Shown: positions 27,401 to 34,919 of the stretch, one piece after another | How positions within the stretch are numbered: position 1 is the stretch's first letter | Layout of the letters: every line of letters begins with the position of its first letter | Source: Ulvibacterium sp. | Lineage (GTDB): Bacteria > Bacteroidota > Bacteroidia > Flavobacteriales > Flavobacteriaceae | NCBI RefSeq assembly: GCF_028285715.1 | Contig: NZ_JANQOO010000035.1 | Span: 496,001 to 560,000 of the forward strand | DNA: 64,000 bases | Reading direction: 5' to 3' | The notes under the pieces: generated by a model | The model's input: the letters and a program-made list of their open reading frames with translations, nothing else | Databases searched by the model: none | Told to the model about the DNA's origin: nothing | Program-made: the position numbers and the translations under genes

Positions 27401-27599
27401 GACCTTTACAACGGTTTTGGGCTTAATCCCCCTATATCTTAGCGGAGGTGAAATGTGGGAAGGTATGGCTGTTAGCATAATGGTCGGTCTGCTCTTTGGA
27501 ACCGTCATCACTTTAATTTTTATTCCCACTTTTTACAGTGCCGTTTACAAAGTGGAGTACAAGGGCTATACTTTTGACCCGGCGCTAATGGAAGACTAG
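24483..27599 (+). CDS. RND efflux permease (AcrB/MexB-like)
   Basis: The product is a proton-driven inner-membrane pump of 1038 residues, the normal length for the family. Twelve membrane segments occur in two halves, each with a large periplasmic loop. The fourth-helix motif GLNQVTLAALIMALGMMVDNAIVVAE has Asp-Asn where AcrB has Asp-Asp, so one proton-relay acid is replaced. The second half has FMPFLGVISLAGIVINNAIVLIDRME. The substrate is unknown. The stop codon overlaps the GTG start of the next gene by one base, implying coupled translation. Confidence 0.94.
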   Translation: MNLTQFSINKNRITFTILGTIMLLGITLYQSLPRDSMPPYTVRVATVVSFFPGASPERVELLVTDKIEKVAQELPELKEVASTSRTELSVVSVTLKDEVAPEDMQAVWDRLRRKLNAIEGLPQGVKPDLKDDGVGEVYGIVVGMTSDGFSYSQMKEYVDDIKDDLIKLPDAAKVEIGGEQEERIFVEFDNAQLKEYNLSSSKLQNIIASTNILSSGGQINLNDERIILEPTGNFNSLEDIKETLIPVGANGTQLLPLGDITKITQSYIDPPTQKVRVNGKDAISLHVSLKDGSNVIQLGEDMDRILTKWRQKLPVGLELTRLSSLDTYIDAKISDFVVNLMQSISIVLIVMLVFLGLRSGTIIASLIPIVVVMTLMLMGVIGMGLNQVTLAALIMALGMMVDNAIVVAETIMVKLEQGVPKKQAAIDACSELFTPLLISTLTTSAAFLSFYLAESTMGDIVGPIFVVISMALLSSWIIALTVITLFCYLFLKITPKSERKESFIDRTINILKGYYKNLILKALAHKWIVLIGIFVAFFLSLYGFTKIAFVFFPDSDRNMITVDINLPLGTKIETTSDVVLEIEKFISDSLQVNENRPDGIVDWSSYIGEGPESYDLGYSPDEANSSYAHLLVNTSSFVFNNAMVEKLDKYCFEHFPNADIKVGLLGSGGGGVPIEVKVSGPDPDVLANIANSVKGRLTEINGTKNVKDDWGPKSKKFVIDIDQNRAQTAGVSNQDIATSLQTVLDGFQTGEYREDDKSIPIVMRSEASQQQTLESLETLNVYSQSTGKSIPLLQVASIVPQWQYSKIKRLDIYRTVIVSSELREDANASAITNEIRPWLDEQKTTWGEDYGYEFGGDAENTAENMGAVIRYLPLSGFIILLLLIIQFNSFRKMTMVCLTIPLAIIGVVIGLLVFQEPFGFMPFLGVISLAGIVINNAIVLIDRMEIEQNILKRNEKDAVITACLQRFRPILLATFTTVLGLIPLYLSGGEMWEGMAVSIMVGLLFGTVITLIFIPTFYSAVYKVEYKGYTFDPALMED

Positions 27600-28267
27600 T
27601 GATCAACAAATTATATCATATCCGGTTTGAGCTATTTTTTTTAAGTATGCTCCTTATCTTGTTCGGTTCCCTACTTTTCCCAGTAGTAATTTTTCAGGAA
27701 GAGATAATACATATCTTTTTTCTTGTAAACATTCTTTCTGGTATTCTTTTGGTGTCAAAGACTCGAAAGTTTTTGGTCGGCTACCTGATTCTTTTTGTCC
27801 TGGGTGTATCATTTTTCGGGTATACCTTAGTCCAAAAATTAAGTATAGAGGCCAACTATCAAGTTGTAAGACTTGCCATTTATACGCTCTTCTATGCCCT
27901 GGTTACTTTGGAAATAATTAGGCAGGTATGGCATGCAAAGAAAGTAGGCAAAAATGTTATAATTGGCCTAATGAGCGCCTATGTCTCACTAGGTTTATTA
28001 TCTTTTTTCATATTCTTATCCATTGAACTTATTCACCCTTCCTCTTTTTCCGGGAGTGCTATTTTGGGGACTATAGAGCAAAAATCGGATGCCTTGCTCT
28101 ATTTCAGTTACATCACCTTACTTACTATTGGTTATGGCGATATTGCGCCGCTAACCCCGATTGCACAGAAAGCTACTGTCCTAACGGGATTAATAGGTCA
28201 ATTTTATATCGTTATCATCACTGCCGTGGTGGTGGAGAAGTACATCATGAATAAAAAGAATAACTGA
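27599..28267 (+). CDS. Two-pore-type K+ channel family protein
   Basis: This inner-membrane protein of 222 residues starts with GTG, which overlaps the pump stop codon (TAGTG). About six hydrophobic segments are present. The pore loop carries the potassium selectivity filter TIGYGD (YITLLTIGYGDIAPLTP), followed by the last helix (GLIGQFYIVIITAVVVEKYI). A four-helix N-terminal region precedes the Ion_trans_2 module. It ends the efflux operon and faces the convergent AsmA-like gene only 14 bases away. K+ conductance is inferred from the filter. Confidence 0.88.
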   Translation: MINKLYHIRFELFFLSMLLILFGSLLFPVVIFQEEIIHIFFLVNILSGILLVSKTRKFLVGYLILFVLGVSFFGYTLVQKLSIEANYQVVRLAIYTLFYALVTLEIIRQVWHAKKVGKNVIIGLMSAYVSLGLLSFFIFLSIELIHPSSFSGSAILGTIEQKSDALLYFSYITLLTIGYGDIAPLTPIAQKATVLTGLIGQFYIVIITAVVVEKYIMNKKNN

Positions 28268-28281
28268 ATTCGAGACCGTTT

Positions 28282-29913
28282 TTATTTCTCCCTTTTTCGT
28301 TTTCCTAGCGGATATACGGAATTTATGATCCCCGATTCAATGGATTTAAAGAGAAAATTTCCAAACCCTTTGTATTCTACCCGATCAAAATCGATGGTTC
28401 CTACCATAGTTCTTCCACTTCTTGAAGGATTTGAGGATCTAACCGCTTGATTGGCAAAAAACGAGGCCGTCCTATTTTTTTCGGTTTGATTTTTCTTGAA
28501 CACGGCCGTTTGTAGATTATCGTATAACATGGTAAGACTTCCTTCTGCATGAGAATAATTGGCCTTGCCTTTAAAGGTCATGCCATGGAGGTTTCCCCTT
28601 TCAAACTTAATGCCGGACGTTGGTAGCAGTACAGGGTTAAAGGATTGAAAAGTAGTACTACCCGTTGAGCCGGTAAAATAAAAATCATCACTGGACTCAA
28701 AATCCGGGAAAGTTAGGGTCAACGCTAAGGGTAAATCTGCAAAGACCTTGCAATCCATGGACACTTTCAATGGAATACTGTTCCTTTTTTGTTCACCTTT
28801 GCTTATGTCAAGATATAGATTTCTCATTGGTACATTCAATAGCTTTCCGTGATTTTCGGTTTTTTCGGTATAATCCAGGGATGCTTCCCTAAAGACTATC
28901 TTTTCAAAATAAAATCGGTCTTTGATGTCCCTCAGCAATTCTGAGGGCAGTTTTGGTCTTTGGCTTTTGTTCCAAGGTCTAGTTTTATCCTTATAGATTA
29001 CAAACCTTGGACTTTCTAAAATGAGGCTATCCAAGTATATCCCTTGATTGAAGAAGAGCTTTTCAATGGCCAGACCGTATACGGACACATTAGGCAATAG
29101 CGATTCCGTAATCGTTGTATTATAACGGTATTTGGATCCCAGTTCTTCTTTGGAAAGCATTGGCCCGTAGGATACGTTCTTCATTTTTAACAGTCCCTTT
29201 TTGGCATTGAACTGTACATCTCCCAATTCGAGGTCATATTCTTCCTGGGCTAGACCTAGTCTTTGATTGGATAATCGCAAGCTCAAATCGTCCGTATTAA
29301 TGCTGAATAGGCTGGGGATATCAGGTCGCTTTTGTAGTCGTATACCATCAATTTCAAATTCCTTTAGTGTATATGAGGCCAAGGTATCCTTATCGGATTG
29401 CGTTAAGGTGAAGGAGAAATCATTTACAAAAAATCTACCTAGCTTTATCTCTTTTAGTTTATCGAGCAGAATTGTCCTTTCGGATTTGTTTTTATATTGT
29501 GAAAGGGCCTTATGATCGGCACTCGATTTTTTTTGGTACAGGACCTCAATTCCATTGATACCCATACTTTCTATCACCAAATGTTTGCGTAAAACTATGG
29601 CGAACGTGTTTAGTCCTTTCATTTGCAAACTTTGGACGAAGATATGGGGGTGTTCAAAACCATCTTGTCCTTCGTCCATGGCAGATACACTGTCCGGTAT
29701 TAGGGAAAGATTTTGGAATTCGGCGGAACTTTTTAATAAATAGAGTTCAAGACTGTCAAATGTAAGGGTATAAGGTCGGGTATCGTTAAAATGAAGAATT
29801 TCTGCCTCTATCAAATTACGTATCCGATTTTTGGCCCATAATATCCCCAAGGCTATAATGATTCCCAAAAGAAGGGTGCCGATTACCAATTTTGATGATT
29901 TTCTCCCGATCAT
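28282..29913 (-). CDS. AsmA/DUF748-like envelope protein
   Basis: The product has 543 residues with a single N-terminal membrane helix (LVIGTLLLGIIIALGILWA), so most of it lies in the periplasm. The rest is beta-rich with repeated patterns (LESMGINGIEVLYQKK-like, FEKIVFREASLDYTEK, GTIDFDRVEYKGFGNF). It resembles AsmA/TamB-type proteins, which work in outer-membrane lipid traffic or assembly. The family assignment is loose and the exact role unknown. The next gene upstream, on the same strand, encodes a lipoprotein, with a terminator between them. Confidence 0.65.
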   Translation of the reverse strand: MIGRKSSKLVIGTLLLGIIIALGILWAKNRIRNLIEAEILHFNDTRPYTLTFDSLELYLLKSSAEFQNLSLIPDSVSAMDEGQDGFEHPHIFVQSLQMKGLNTFAIVLRKHLVIESMGINGIEVLYQKKSSADHKALSQYKNKSERTILLDKLKEIKLGRFFVNDFSFTLTQSDKDTLASYTLKEFEIDGIRLQKRPDIPSLFSINTDDLSLRLSNQRLGLAQEEYDLELGDVQFNAKKGLLKMKNVSYGPMLSKEELGSKYRYNTTITESLLPNVSVYGLAIEKLFFNQGIYLDSLILESPRFVIYKDKTRPWNKSQRPKLPSELLRDIKDRFYFEKIVFREASLDYTEKTENHGKLLNVPMRNLYLDISKGEQKRNSIPLKVSMDCKVFADLPLALTLTFPDFESSDDFYFTGSTGSTTFQSFNPVLLPTSGIKFERGNLHGMTFKGKANYSHAEGSLTMLYDNLQTAVFKKNQTEKNRTASFFANQAVRSSNPSRSGRTMVGTIDFDRVEYKGFGNFLFKSIESGIINSVYPLGKRKREK

Positions 29914-29968
29914 TTAACGAAACTTATGGGTCTGGCCTTAAGATACTTATTAATCCTACACCAAATGA

Positions 29969-29994
29969 AAATGTCCCATGAAGATGGGACATTT
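29969..29994 (-). terminator. Terminator of the DUF4136-like lipoprotein gene
   Basis: AAATGTCCCAT and ATGGGACATTT (arms 29984-29994 and 29969-29979 on the minus strand) pair perfectly around a 4-base loop. A TCATTTGG tail follows. It lies about 22 bases after the lipoprotein stop codon and before the AsmA-like gene. Confidence 0.75.
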
Positions 29995-30015
29995 AATTTG
30001 CACCTAGGTAACGTA

Positions 30016-30657
30016 TTAGTTTGTATCGATACTTTGCTTTAATAAGGCTCCGACAAGTTCTTTGGAATAATTTTCGGAAGTCTTTTCCAAAGATGTTGGA
30101 TCCTTCAATTCAAACCTGCCGACCCACTGTAAGTTATCCCCATCATCGGTTTTGATATTATAAAGGCTACTTTCCAGGACATACTTTATACCTGTCTTTA
30201 ATTGATCGGGCTCCCAAGTAGTTACTGGGTAATAGGCATAATAGCGACCAAACCTTCCATATCTGGCGGGGATGTAGGTTGTGGAAGAATTCCCCGGAAT
30301 GACATCGGTATATTCTTGGGAATTTATCAAATTGGTTATGATGGCTCCATCAAATCCCGCCGAAACCAACTTTTTCTTTACATTTTGGACTTCGCTTTCG
30401 GAAAACTCCCGGTTTACGTTCTTGGTTCCGTCAATGGTGTGTGAGGCAATGGCATTGACACCATTTGCTTGAAGTTGTTCTACCATTTGGTTTTCAAATT
30501 TTATTCGGGTCGTATTATCTTTTGAACGTCCCAGCACCAAAATTTTATCATAGCTCTTTTTCGTTTTCCCCACATTTTCCGAACTGGTGAGATAGGAGGA
30601 ACAACTAACTAATGAGAATGTAAAAAGGAGCATTGTGGCTAATCGGGTTATTTTCAT
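30016..30657 (-). CDS. DUF4136-like lipoprotein
   Basis: The 213-residue protein has a lipoprotein signal (LFTFSLVSCSS, lipid Cys at about 19). The mature part starts with YDKILVLGRSKDNTTRIKFENQMVEQL. The middle has AGFDGAIITNLINSQEYTDV and a Tyr/Arg-rich stretch (ARYGRFGRYYAYYP). The arrangement matches DUF4136-like lipoproteins that occur widely without known function. It is an envelope protein with its own terminator downstream. Confidence 0.75.
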   Translation of the reverse strand: MKITRLATMLLFTFSLVSCSSYLTSSENVGKTKKSYDKILVLGRSKDNTTRIKFENQMVEQLQANGVNAIASHTIDGTKNVNREFSESEVQNVKKKLVSAGFDGAIITNLINSQEYTDVIPGNSSTTYIPARYGRFGRYYAYYPVTTWEPDQLKTGIKYVLESSLYNIKTDDGDNLQWVGRFELKDPTSLEKTSENYSKELVGALLKQSIDTN

Positions 30658-30812
30658 GGCACTTCAATTTTGATTGGATAATCCGAAATATGATTACTTC
30701 CGGGTTCATAAAAATAGATAAAAAAAGAATGCCGGTTAAACCATAGGTTTGGCACTTCTCTATGGGAATAAAAGATAAGAAAAATGGACGAGGCAATGCA
30801 ATCCCCAAGTAC

Positions 30813-31913
30813 TTATAAATTAAGCCATTGCTTAAATTCGGCGGCCCTATTTTTGCTTATGATGATATCTACCTCAGAATTGGGGCTCACCAGTATTTTT
30901 AGCTGATTATTGCCATACTTAACAATTTTATTGATAGCGGATATAGCTATAATGAATTGTCGATTGGCCCTAAAAAAGTAACTGTTGTCCAGATTGGAGA
31001 AAAGTTCATCCAAACTCAAATTGGAAGTGGAACGCTTGCCATTGAAGCGGACTACATAAGTAATAGTATTCTCAGTATATATATGGGCAATCTCCCCAAT
31101 AGGAATAGGTAAAAGCTCATTGCGGATATAGGTGAGTATTCTTTTCTTGGTATTGCTATCGTTGCTATGGGTCTGCGGCCTTTTCTCGTTTACCTTTTGT
31201 TGATAATCCCCGACCGCCCTGTTCAATTTTGAAAGGTTGATTACCTCATCTTCCAATTTTTGGTTTTTCAGCTCCAACCGTTTTTCATAGGCACTTCCTA
31301 TGAATCGAACCGTAATTACATAGGAAAGTATAACGATAAGGCCCATTACCAAAAAGATAAGGTAGAATCTCCTCTTTATCTCATCCAATTGCGACGAGAT
31401 ATTGGTAATGTTGACATGGGACGCTACGATCCAATCGGAATTTTGTACGGGATACAGATGTATTACCTCGGATTCCTGAACGATACTTTCCTCGGACAAT
31501 TCTCCCTGGCGCACCATTAAGAGGTCATAAAAATTTTCAGGACTCAAATCATCGGTCACGGACGATACAAATGACTTGTTGGCACTTGCTTGTTGCCCAA
31601 CGTTTTTAATATCAGGATGGCATATCACCCTTCCGGACCAGTCGTATACACTTAGAAAGCCCCTTTCAAGATCAGTACCTCTTAGGCTGGTCTGTGTATA
31701 GCTGACCGTAGCGTCTTTTGCAACACCGTTTGCCAATTGATGACTTAGAAGTGTAGCGAAGGTTTTGGCCTCTTTTTTGCTAAATTCCAAATGGGCCTCA
31801 AGCAATTCGTACGTACTGGCCCTGATTAAATAATGCAGAGCTACACCGGCTATTGCGGTGAAAATAACCGAGATCGACAAAAAGGTGAGGAAGTAAAGCT
31901 TATCTTTTCGCAT
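30813..31913 (-). CDS. Membrane LytTR-type regulator with periplasmic Cache-like sensor
   Basis: This one-component regulator has about 366 residues. Segment 8-28 is a membrane helix, and about 30-180 is a periplasmic Cache-like sensor (GFLSVYDWSGRVICHPD, then YPVQNSDWIVASHVNI). Segment 183-205 is a second helix, 208-245 is a coiled coil, and 262-366 is a LytTR DNA-binding domain (IYTENTITYVVRFNGKRS, then FFRANRQFIIAISAINKI). The ATG at 31913 is preferred to an in-frame TTG at 31928. It is divergent from the cytochrome/YceI gene set at 32201, which is its most likely target; this is inference from position. Confidence 0.85.
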   Translation of the reverse strand: MRKDKLYFLTFLSISVIFTAIAGVALHYLIRASTYELLEAHLEFSKKEAKTFATLLSHQLANGVAKDATVSYTQTSLRGTDLERGFLSVYDWSGRVICHPDIKNVGQQASANKSFVSSVTDDLSPENFYDLLMVRQGELSEESIVQESEVIHLYPVQNSDWIVASHVNITNISSQLDEIKRRFYLIFLVMGLIVILSYVITVRFIGSAYEKRLELKNQKLEDEVINLSKLNRAVGDYQQKVNEKRPQTHSNDSNTKKRILTYIRNELLPIPIGEIAHIYTENTITYVVRFNGKRSTSNLSLDELFSNLDNSYFFRANRQFIIAISAINKIVKYGNNQLKILVSPNSEVDIIISKNRAAEFKQWLNL

Positions 31914-31964
31914 TACGTTCAGGGACAATTTTTTCTCGAATATAGCAATTTGATTTTCACCATA

Positions 31965-31977
31965 ACCGTTTGACGGT
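31965..31977. promoter_or_regulatory. Inverted repeat ACCGT-TTG-ACGGT upstream of the redox gene set
   Basis: The arms ACCGT and ACGGT match perfectly, and ACCGTTTGA is close to the LytTR half-site pattern (GTT core). A second GTT-containing half-site-like sequence, TCAGTTCTG, starts at 31990. Both lie in the divergent interval 31914-32200, so they are candidate binding sites for the LytTR regulator. No other gene is seen in this interval. Confidence 0.3.
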
Positions 31978-32200
31978 CATTCTTTAGGATCAGTTCTGTC
32001 TTCCCCATCTTATCCAATTCCTTTTAAAGTCCATATTTCCCTGTAAAACCCTGTTCTTCCCTTTCGGAAAGATTTTGTTTTCAAAAACCGGGGACAAATA
32101 GTTGCTTTGAAAAAAGTTTTAGGAAATCAAAATTGGCGAATTCCGCATAATGGATCACTAAACTTTTGAGCAAACGATTAATAACCTAAAAGTGAATACT

Positions 32201-32566
32201 ATGAAGAGGAATGTAAAATTTATGCTGTCTCTATTGGTCCTAACACTTATGTCCTGTACAAGTGATAGTGAGGATGATTTGATGGAAACAGAAGAACCAA
32301 ATGGCCCTGTGACCTATAACGCAAATATTAGGGCGATTATAAACAGTAATTGTCTGAACTGCCATTCCGACCCCACACGGAATGGTGCGCCTTTTTCCCT
32401 TACGAATTTTCAACAAGTAAGTACCCGTGCGGATAATGGCTCCTTGTCCAGGGCTATCAACAAGCAGACCGGGGAAGCAGGCGCCATGCCTCCAGGAGGT
32501 AGATTGCCACAGACCACCATTGATCTGATAGATCAATGGATAGACGAAGGATTTTTGGAACAATAG
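32201..32566 (+). CDS. Monohaem c-type cytochrome lipoprotein
   Basis: The product has about 121 residues. A lipobox ending MSC (Cys 19) marks lipid anchoring outside the inner membrane. The haem-binding CLNCH motif is at residues 51-55, and the likely axial Met is in GAMPPGG (about 96). The arrangement is that of small cytochrome c domains which carry single electrons. An upstream GTG at 32192 is in frame, but ATG at 32201 is preferred. It is the first gene of the YceI/DUF5777 set and is followed 22 bases later by YceI. Confidence 0.88.
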   Translation: MKRNVKFMLSLLVLTLMSCTSDSEDDLMETEEPNGPVTYNANIRAIINSNCLNCHSDPTRNGAPFSLTNFQQVSTRADNGSLSRAINKQTGEAGAMPPGGRLPQTTIDLIDQWIDEGFLEQ

Positions 32567-32588
32567 GACACGGCAAAAGGATACTACA

Positions 32589-33155
32589 ATGCAAGGTATA
32601 AGCATCAAATTGTCTTTGTTAATCCTGGTTCTTGTACATGGGGCTACTGCTTCACTTCAGGCCCAGGAGAAGTACATCGATAAAAACGGAATTGTAATTT
32701 TTGAGGCATCCGAACGGCTCTTTGAGGAAGTGAAAGCGGCCAATGAATCCGTTACCGCCATTTTAAGTACGGAGACCAACCAGATTGCCTCTTTGGCCCT
32801 CATCAAAGGCTTCCATTTCAAAAACTCCTTGATGGAGGAACACTTCAATGAAAACTATATAGAATCCGATCTCTATCCAAAGGCCAAATTCATCGGCAAT
32901 TTGGTAGATCTAAATGTACTTCAACTTAATGAAAATGTAACAGAGGTACCTGTTCAAGGTGTACTTGAGGTACGAGGAGAACGGAAAGAAATATACACCG
33001 TGTTGAAAACCCAGAAAATTGGGGATATCATTTCCATAACCGGGGAGTTTACCGTAGCTCCAAGTGATTTTGCTATTGAAATACCCAAGATTGTACGGAA
33101 CAAAATTGCGAAGGAAGTTCTTGTGAAACTGGATTTTAAGTTGGCAAAAAAATGA
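32589..33155 (+). CDS. YceI family periplasmic protein (copy A)
   Basis: This 188-residue exported protein has a signal peptide ending SLQAQ. The YceI lipocalin-like barrel is recognised by GIVIFEASERLFEEVKA, then HFNENYIESDLYPKAKFIGN, then SITGEFTVAPSDFAIEIPK. Some family members bind polyisoprenoids, such as quinones. It shares the segment HFNE-YIESD-YPKA-F-G with copy B at 36667, so the two are paralogues. The stop codon overlaps the next ATG (ATGA). Confidence 0.9.
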   Translation: MQGISIKLSLLILVLVHGATASLQAQEKYIDKNGIVIFEASERLFEEVKAANESVTAILSTETNQIASLALIKGFHFKNSLMEEHFNENYIESDLYPKAKFIGNLVDLNVLQLNENVTEVPVQGVLEVRGERKEIYTVLKTQKIGDIISITGEFTVAPSDFAIEIPKIVRNKIAKEVLVKLDFKLAKK

Positions 33156-33547
33156 GGGGCAAAAAAATATATGCGGTTTTGGCCGGTGCGCTTGTTCTGC
33201 TAATTCTTGGAATCTCTACATATAACTACATCTATAAAGGTCATCGGGATATTGCTACGGAACGGGTGGCCCATACCGTGTCTGCCGAAGAAATACATAA
33301 CGACCTCGGTAAGGAGGGTAAAATTGCGAAGTATGTGGACCAGGTGGTACAATTACATGGAAAAATAACGGCTCTTGAGCAGAATGCCATAGTCATCGAT
33401 AATAAAGTACAGATCAATTTTCTTACGGATACTCCGAACGATTTATCCATAGCCGGCCAAATAACCATAAAGGGAAGATGCGTAGGTTATGATGACCTTC
33501 TAGAACTGGTTAAAATTGACCAGGCTACTCTAATCCATAATAACTAA
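33152..33547 (+). CDS. Membrane-anchored OB-fold protein (tRNA_anti-like, copy A)
   Basis: This is a 131-residue protein with an N-terminal membrane helix (AVLAGALVLLILGISTYNYIY). An OB-fold follows, recognised by YVDQVVQLHGKITALEQNAIVIDNKVQINFL and GQITIKGRCVGYDDLLELVKIDQATL. This is the pattern of the tRNA_anti-like family (PF12869), whose members are mostly envelope proteins despite the name. The 4-base ATGA overlap with YceI implies translational coupling. Copy B lies at 36240. Its function is unknown. Confidence 0.78.
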   Translation: MRGKKIYAVLAGALVLLILGISTYNYIYKGHRDIATERVAHTVSAEEIHNDLGKEGKIAKYVDQVVQLHGKITALEQNAIVIDNKVQINFLTDTPNDLSIAGQITIKGRCVGYDDLLELVKIDQATLIHNN

Positions 33548-33571
33548 CAATTACAAATAACCTTTTTAGAA

Positions 33572-34423
33572 ATGAGAAAACTGAATATGCTAATCATCTT
33601 GCTACCATTTTTGGCCTTGGCACAGGAAAATGATCTATTGGACGAAATAGATAATGTCCCCACCGGGGGTGAATACGAAATGGCTGCCTTTAAGGGACTG
33701 AAAATCGTAAATTTTGAATCCACGAAAATGGTTTCCAAAAAGCAACTTTTTTTTGTGGTATCCCATCGGTTTGGATCAGTAAAAACGGGGATAGATGATT
33801 TTTTTGGATTGGACCAGGCCGTAACAAGACTCAATTTTATCTACGGCGTATCGGACGGTATAAACATCGGGATTTCCCGTAGCTCCTTTCAAAAGACGTA
33901 TGAAGGTTCATTAAAGTTAAGGCTTATCAGGCAGGGAAAGGGAAGGTTCCCCTTTAGTATAGTAGTATTCAACAGCGTATTGCTAAACACTGCTTTGGAA
34001 GAGGAAATCTTGCCTGGGCTTAAGTTCGAACATAGGTTGAGCTATTCCACGCAGGCCCTTATCTCCCGAAAACTGAACAAGAATCTCTCCTTGCAATTGG
34101 CTCCCACGTTTTTCCACGATAACCTTGTGGCCTTTAATGGCCAGGAAAACTCGCAATATGCCATTGGTATTGGGGGAAGGCATAAACTGACAAAAAGGTG
34201 GTCCATTAATATTGACTATGCGCTACACCTAAACAGAGCGGCCGATTCACCCTTTAAAAATCCGCTGTCCATTGGGTTTGATTTGGAAACCGGGGGCCAT
34301 GTGTTTCAATTGCACTTTACCAATGCCCAGCCCATGAATACAAACACCTTTTTAGGTCAGGCCACAGGGGATTGGGGCAATGGGGATGTATTCTTTGGAT
34401 TCAACCTTTCCAGGGTTTTTTGA
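33572..34423 (+). CDS. DUF5777 family beta-barrel protein (copy A)
   Basis: The product is 283 residues with a signal peptide (LIILLPFLALAQE). It is an outer-membrane barrel family of Bacteroidota, recognised by KKQLFFVVSHRFGSVKTGIDDFFGLDQA, then GVSDGINIGISRSSF and LQLAPTFFHDN. It ends GDVFFGFNLSRVF. Copy B at 37202 has the same landmarks. Family members are repeatedly found next to YceI and cytochrome genes, which suggests a role with electron carriers at the cell surface; this remains inference. Confidence 0.88.
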   Translation: MRKLNMLIILLPFLALAQENDLLDEIDNVPTGGEYEMAAFKGLKIVNFESTKMVSKKQLFFVVSHRFGSVKTGIDDFFGLDQAVTRLNFIYGVSDGINIGISRSSFQKTYEGSLKLRLIRQGKGRFPFSIVVFNSVLLNTALEEEILPGLKFEHRLSYSTQALISRKLNKNLSLQLAPTFFHDNLVAFNGQENSQYAIGIGGRHKLTKRWSINIDYALHLNRAADSPFKNPLSIGFDLETGGHVFQLHFTNAQPMNTNTFLGQATGDWGNGDVFFGFNLSRVF

Positions 34424-34438
34424 CTAATACAACTAGAT

Positions 34439-34756
34439 ATGAAATCAGGAATGGCAAAAATTGAAGTGCAAAATTCATTTTGTACAAAGTGTTCGGCAAA
34501 GATCAAGGTCGAACTGCTAAAAATTGAAAATATTACTAATGTCTATCTCTATCCCTTTGATTCCTTGATAGTGTTCAATTTTGTGAGAGCCAATGAACTT
34601 TCCACGGCACTGAACACCTTGATGGCCTTGGGGTATCCTCCAAAAGGGGATCGAATTGACATTGGGACTTATGTACATCCATGGTGTCAATGTTCAATAA
34701 ATAGTAGGGAAACCCTCTTTCAAAATACCCATGCAGGACTGACCAAAATAGAATAA
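34439..34756 (+). CDS. HMA-like (heavy-metal-associated) domain protein
   Basis: This is a small protein of 105 residues without a signal peptide. CTKC at about residues 15-18 lies in the metal-binding loop of a ferredoxin-like HMA fold (NSFCTKCSAKIKVELLKIENITNVYLYPFDSLIVF, then ALGYPPKGD). Three further Cys/His residues (HPWCQC) occur near the end, outside the classic fold. It may carry copper or another soft metal, which would fit the cupredoxin domain encoded just downstream. It starts 15 bases after the DUF5777 gene. Confidence 0.78.
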   Translation: MKSGMAKIEVQNSFCTKCSAKIKVELLKIENITNVYLYPFDSLIVFNFVRANELSTALNTLMALGYPPKGDRIDIGTYVHPWCQCSINSRETLFQNTHAGLTKIE

Positions 34757-34763
34757 GCACCGC

Positions 34764-34868
34764 GTGGATACAATTTCGCAAACACAGAAAAAAAAGTCAC
34801 TATGGTTTATGGTGTTTTATTCCCTTTTAAGCCCCATTATTCCCTTTGACCTACATTTTGTGGCATAA
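34764..34868 (+). CDS. Possible 34-residue membrane peptide
   Basis: A GTG frame of 34 codons lies just after the HMA-like gene. The first 12 residues are polar and basic (TISQTQKKK), then one hydrophobic helix follows (LWFMVFYSLLSPIIPF). It is too short for family recognition. Its position inside a membrane gene set and the charge-then-helix pattern are the only support. It may be chance. Confidence 0.25.
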   Translation: MDTISQTQKKKSLWFMVFYSLLSPIIPFDLHFVA

Positions 34869-34919
34869 GGCATTGATAAATAGTTGTTTTGACATGATAT
34901 TAATTTTAAAATAATTGAA

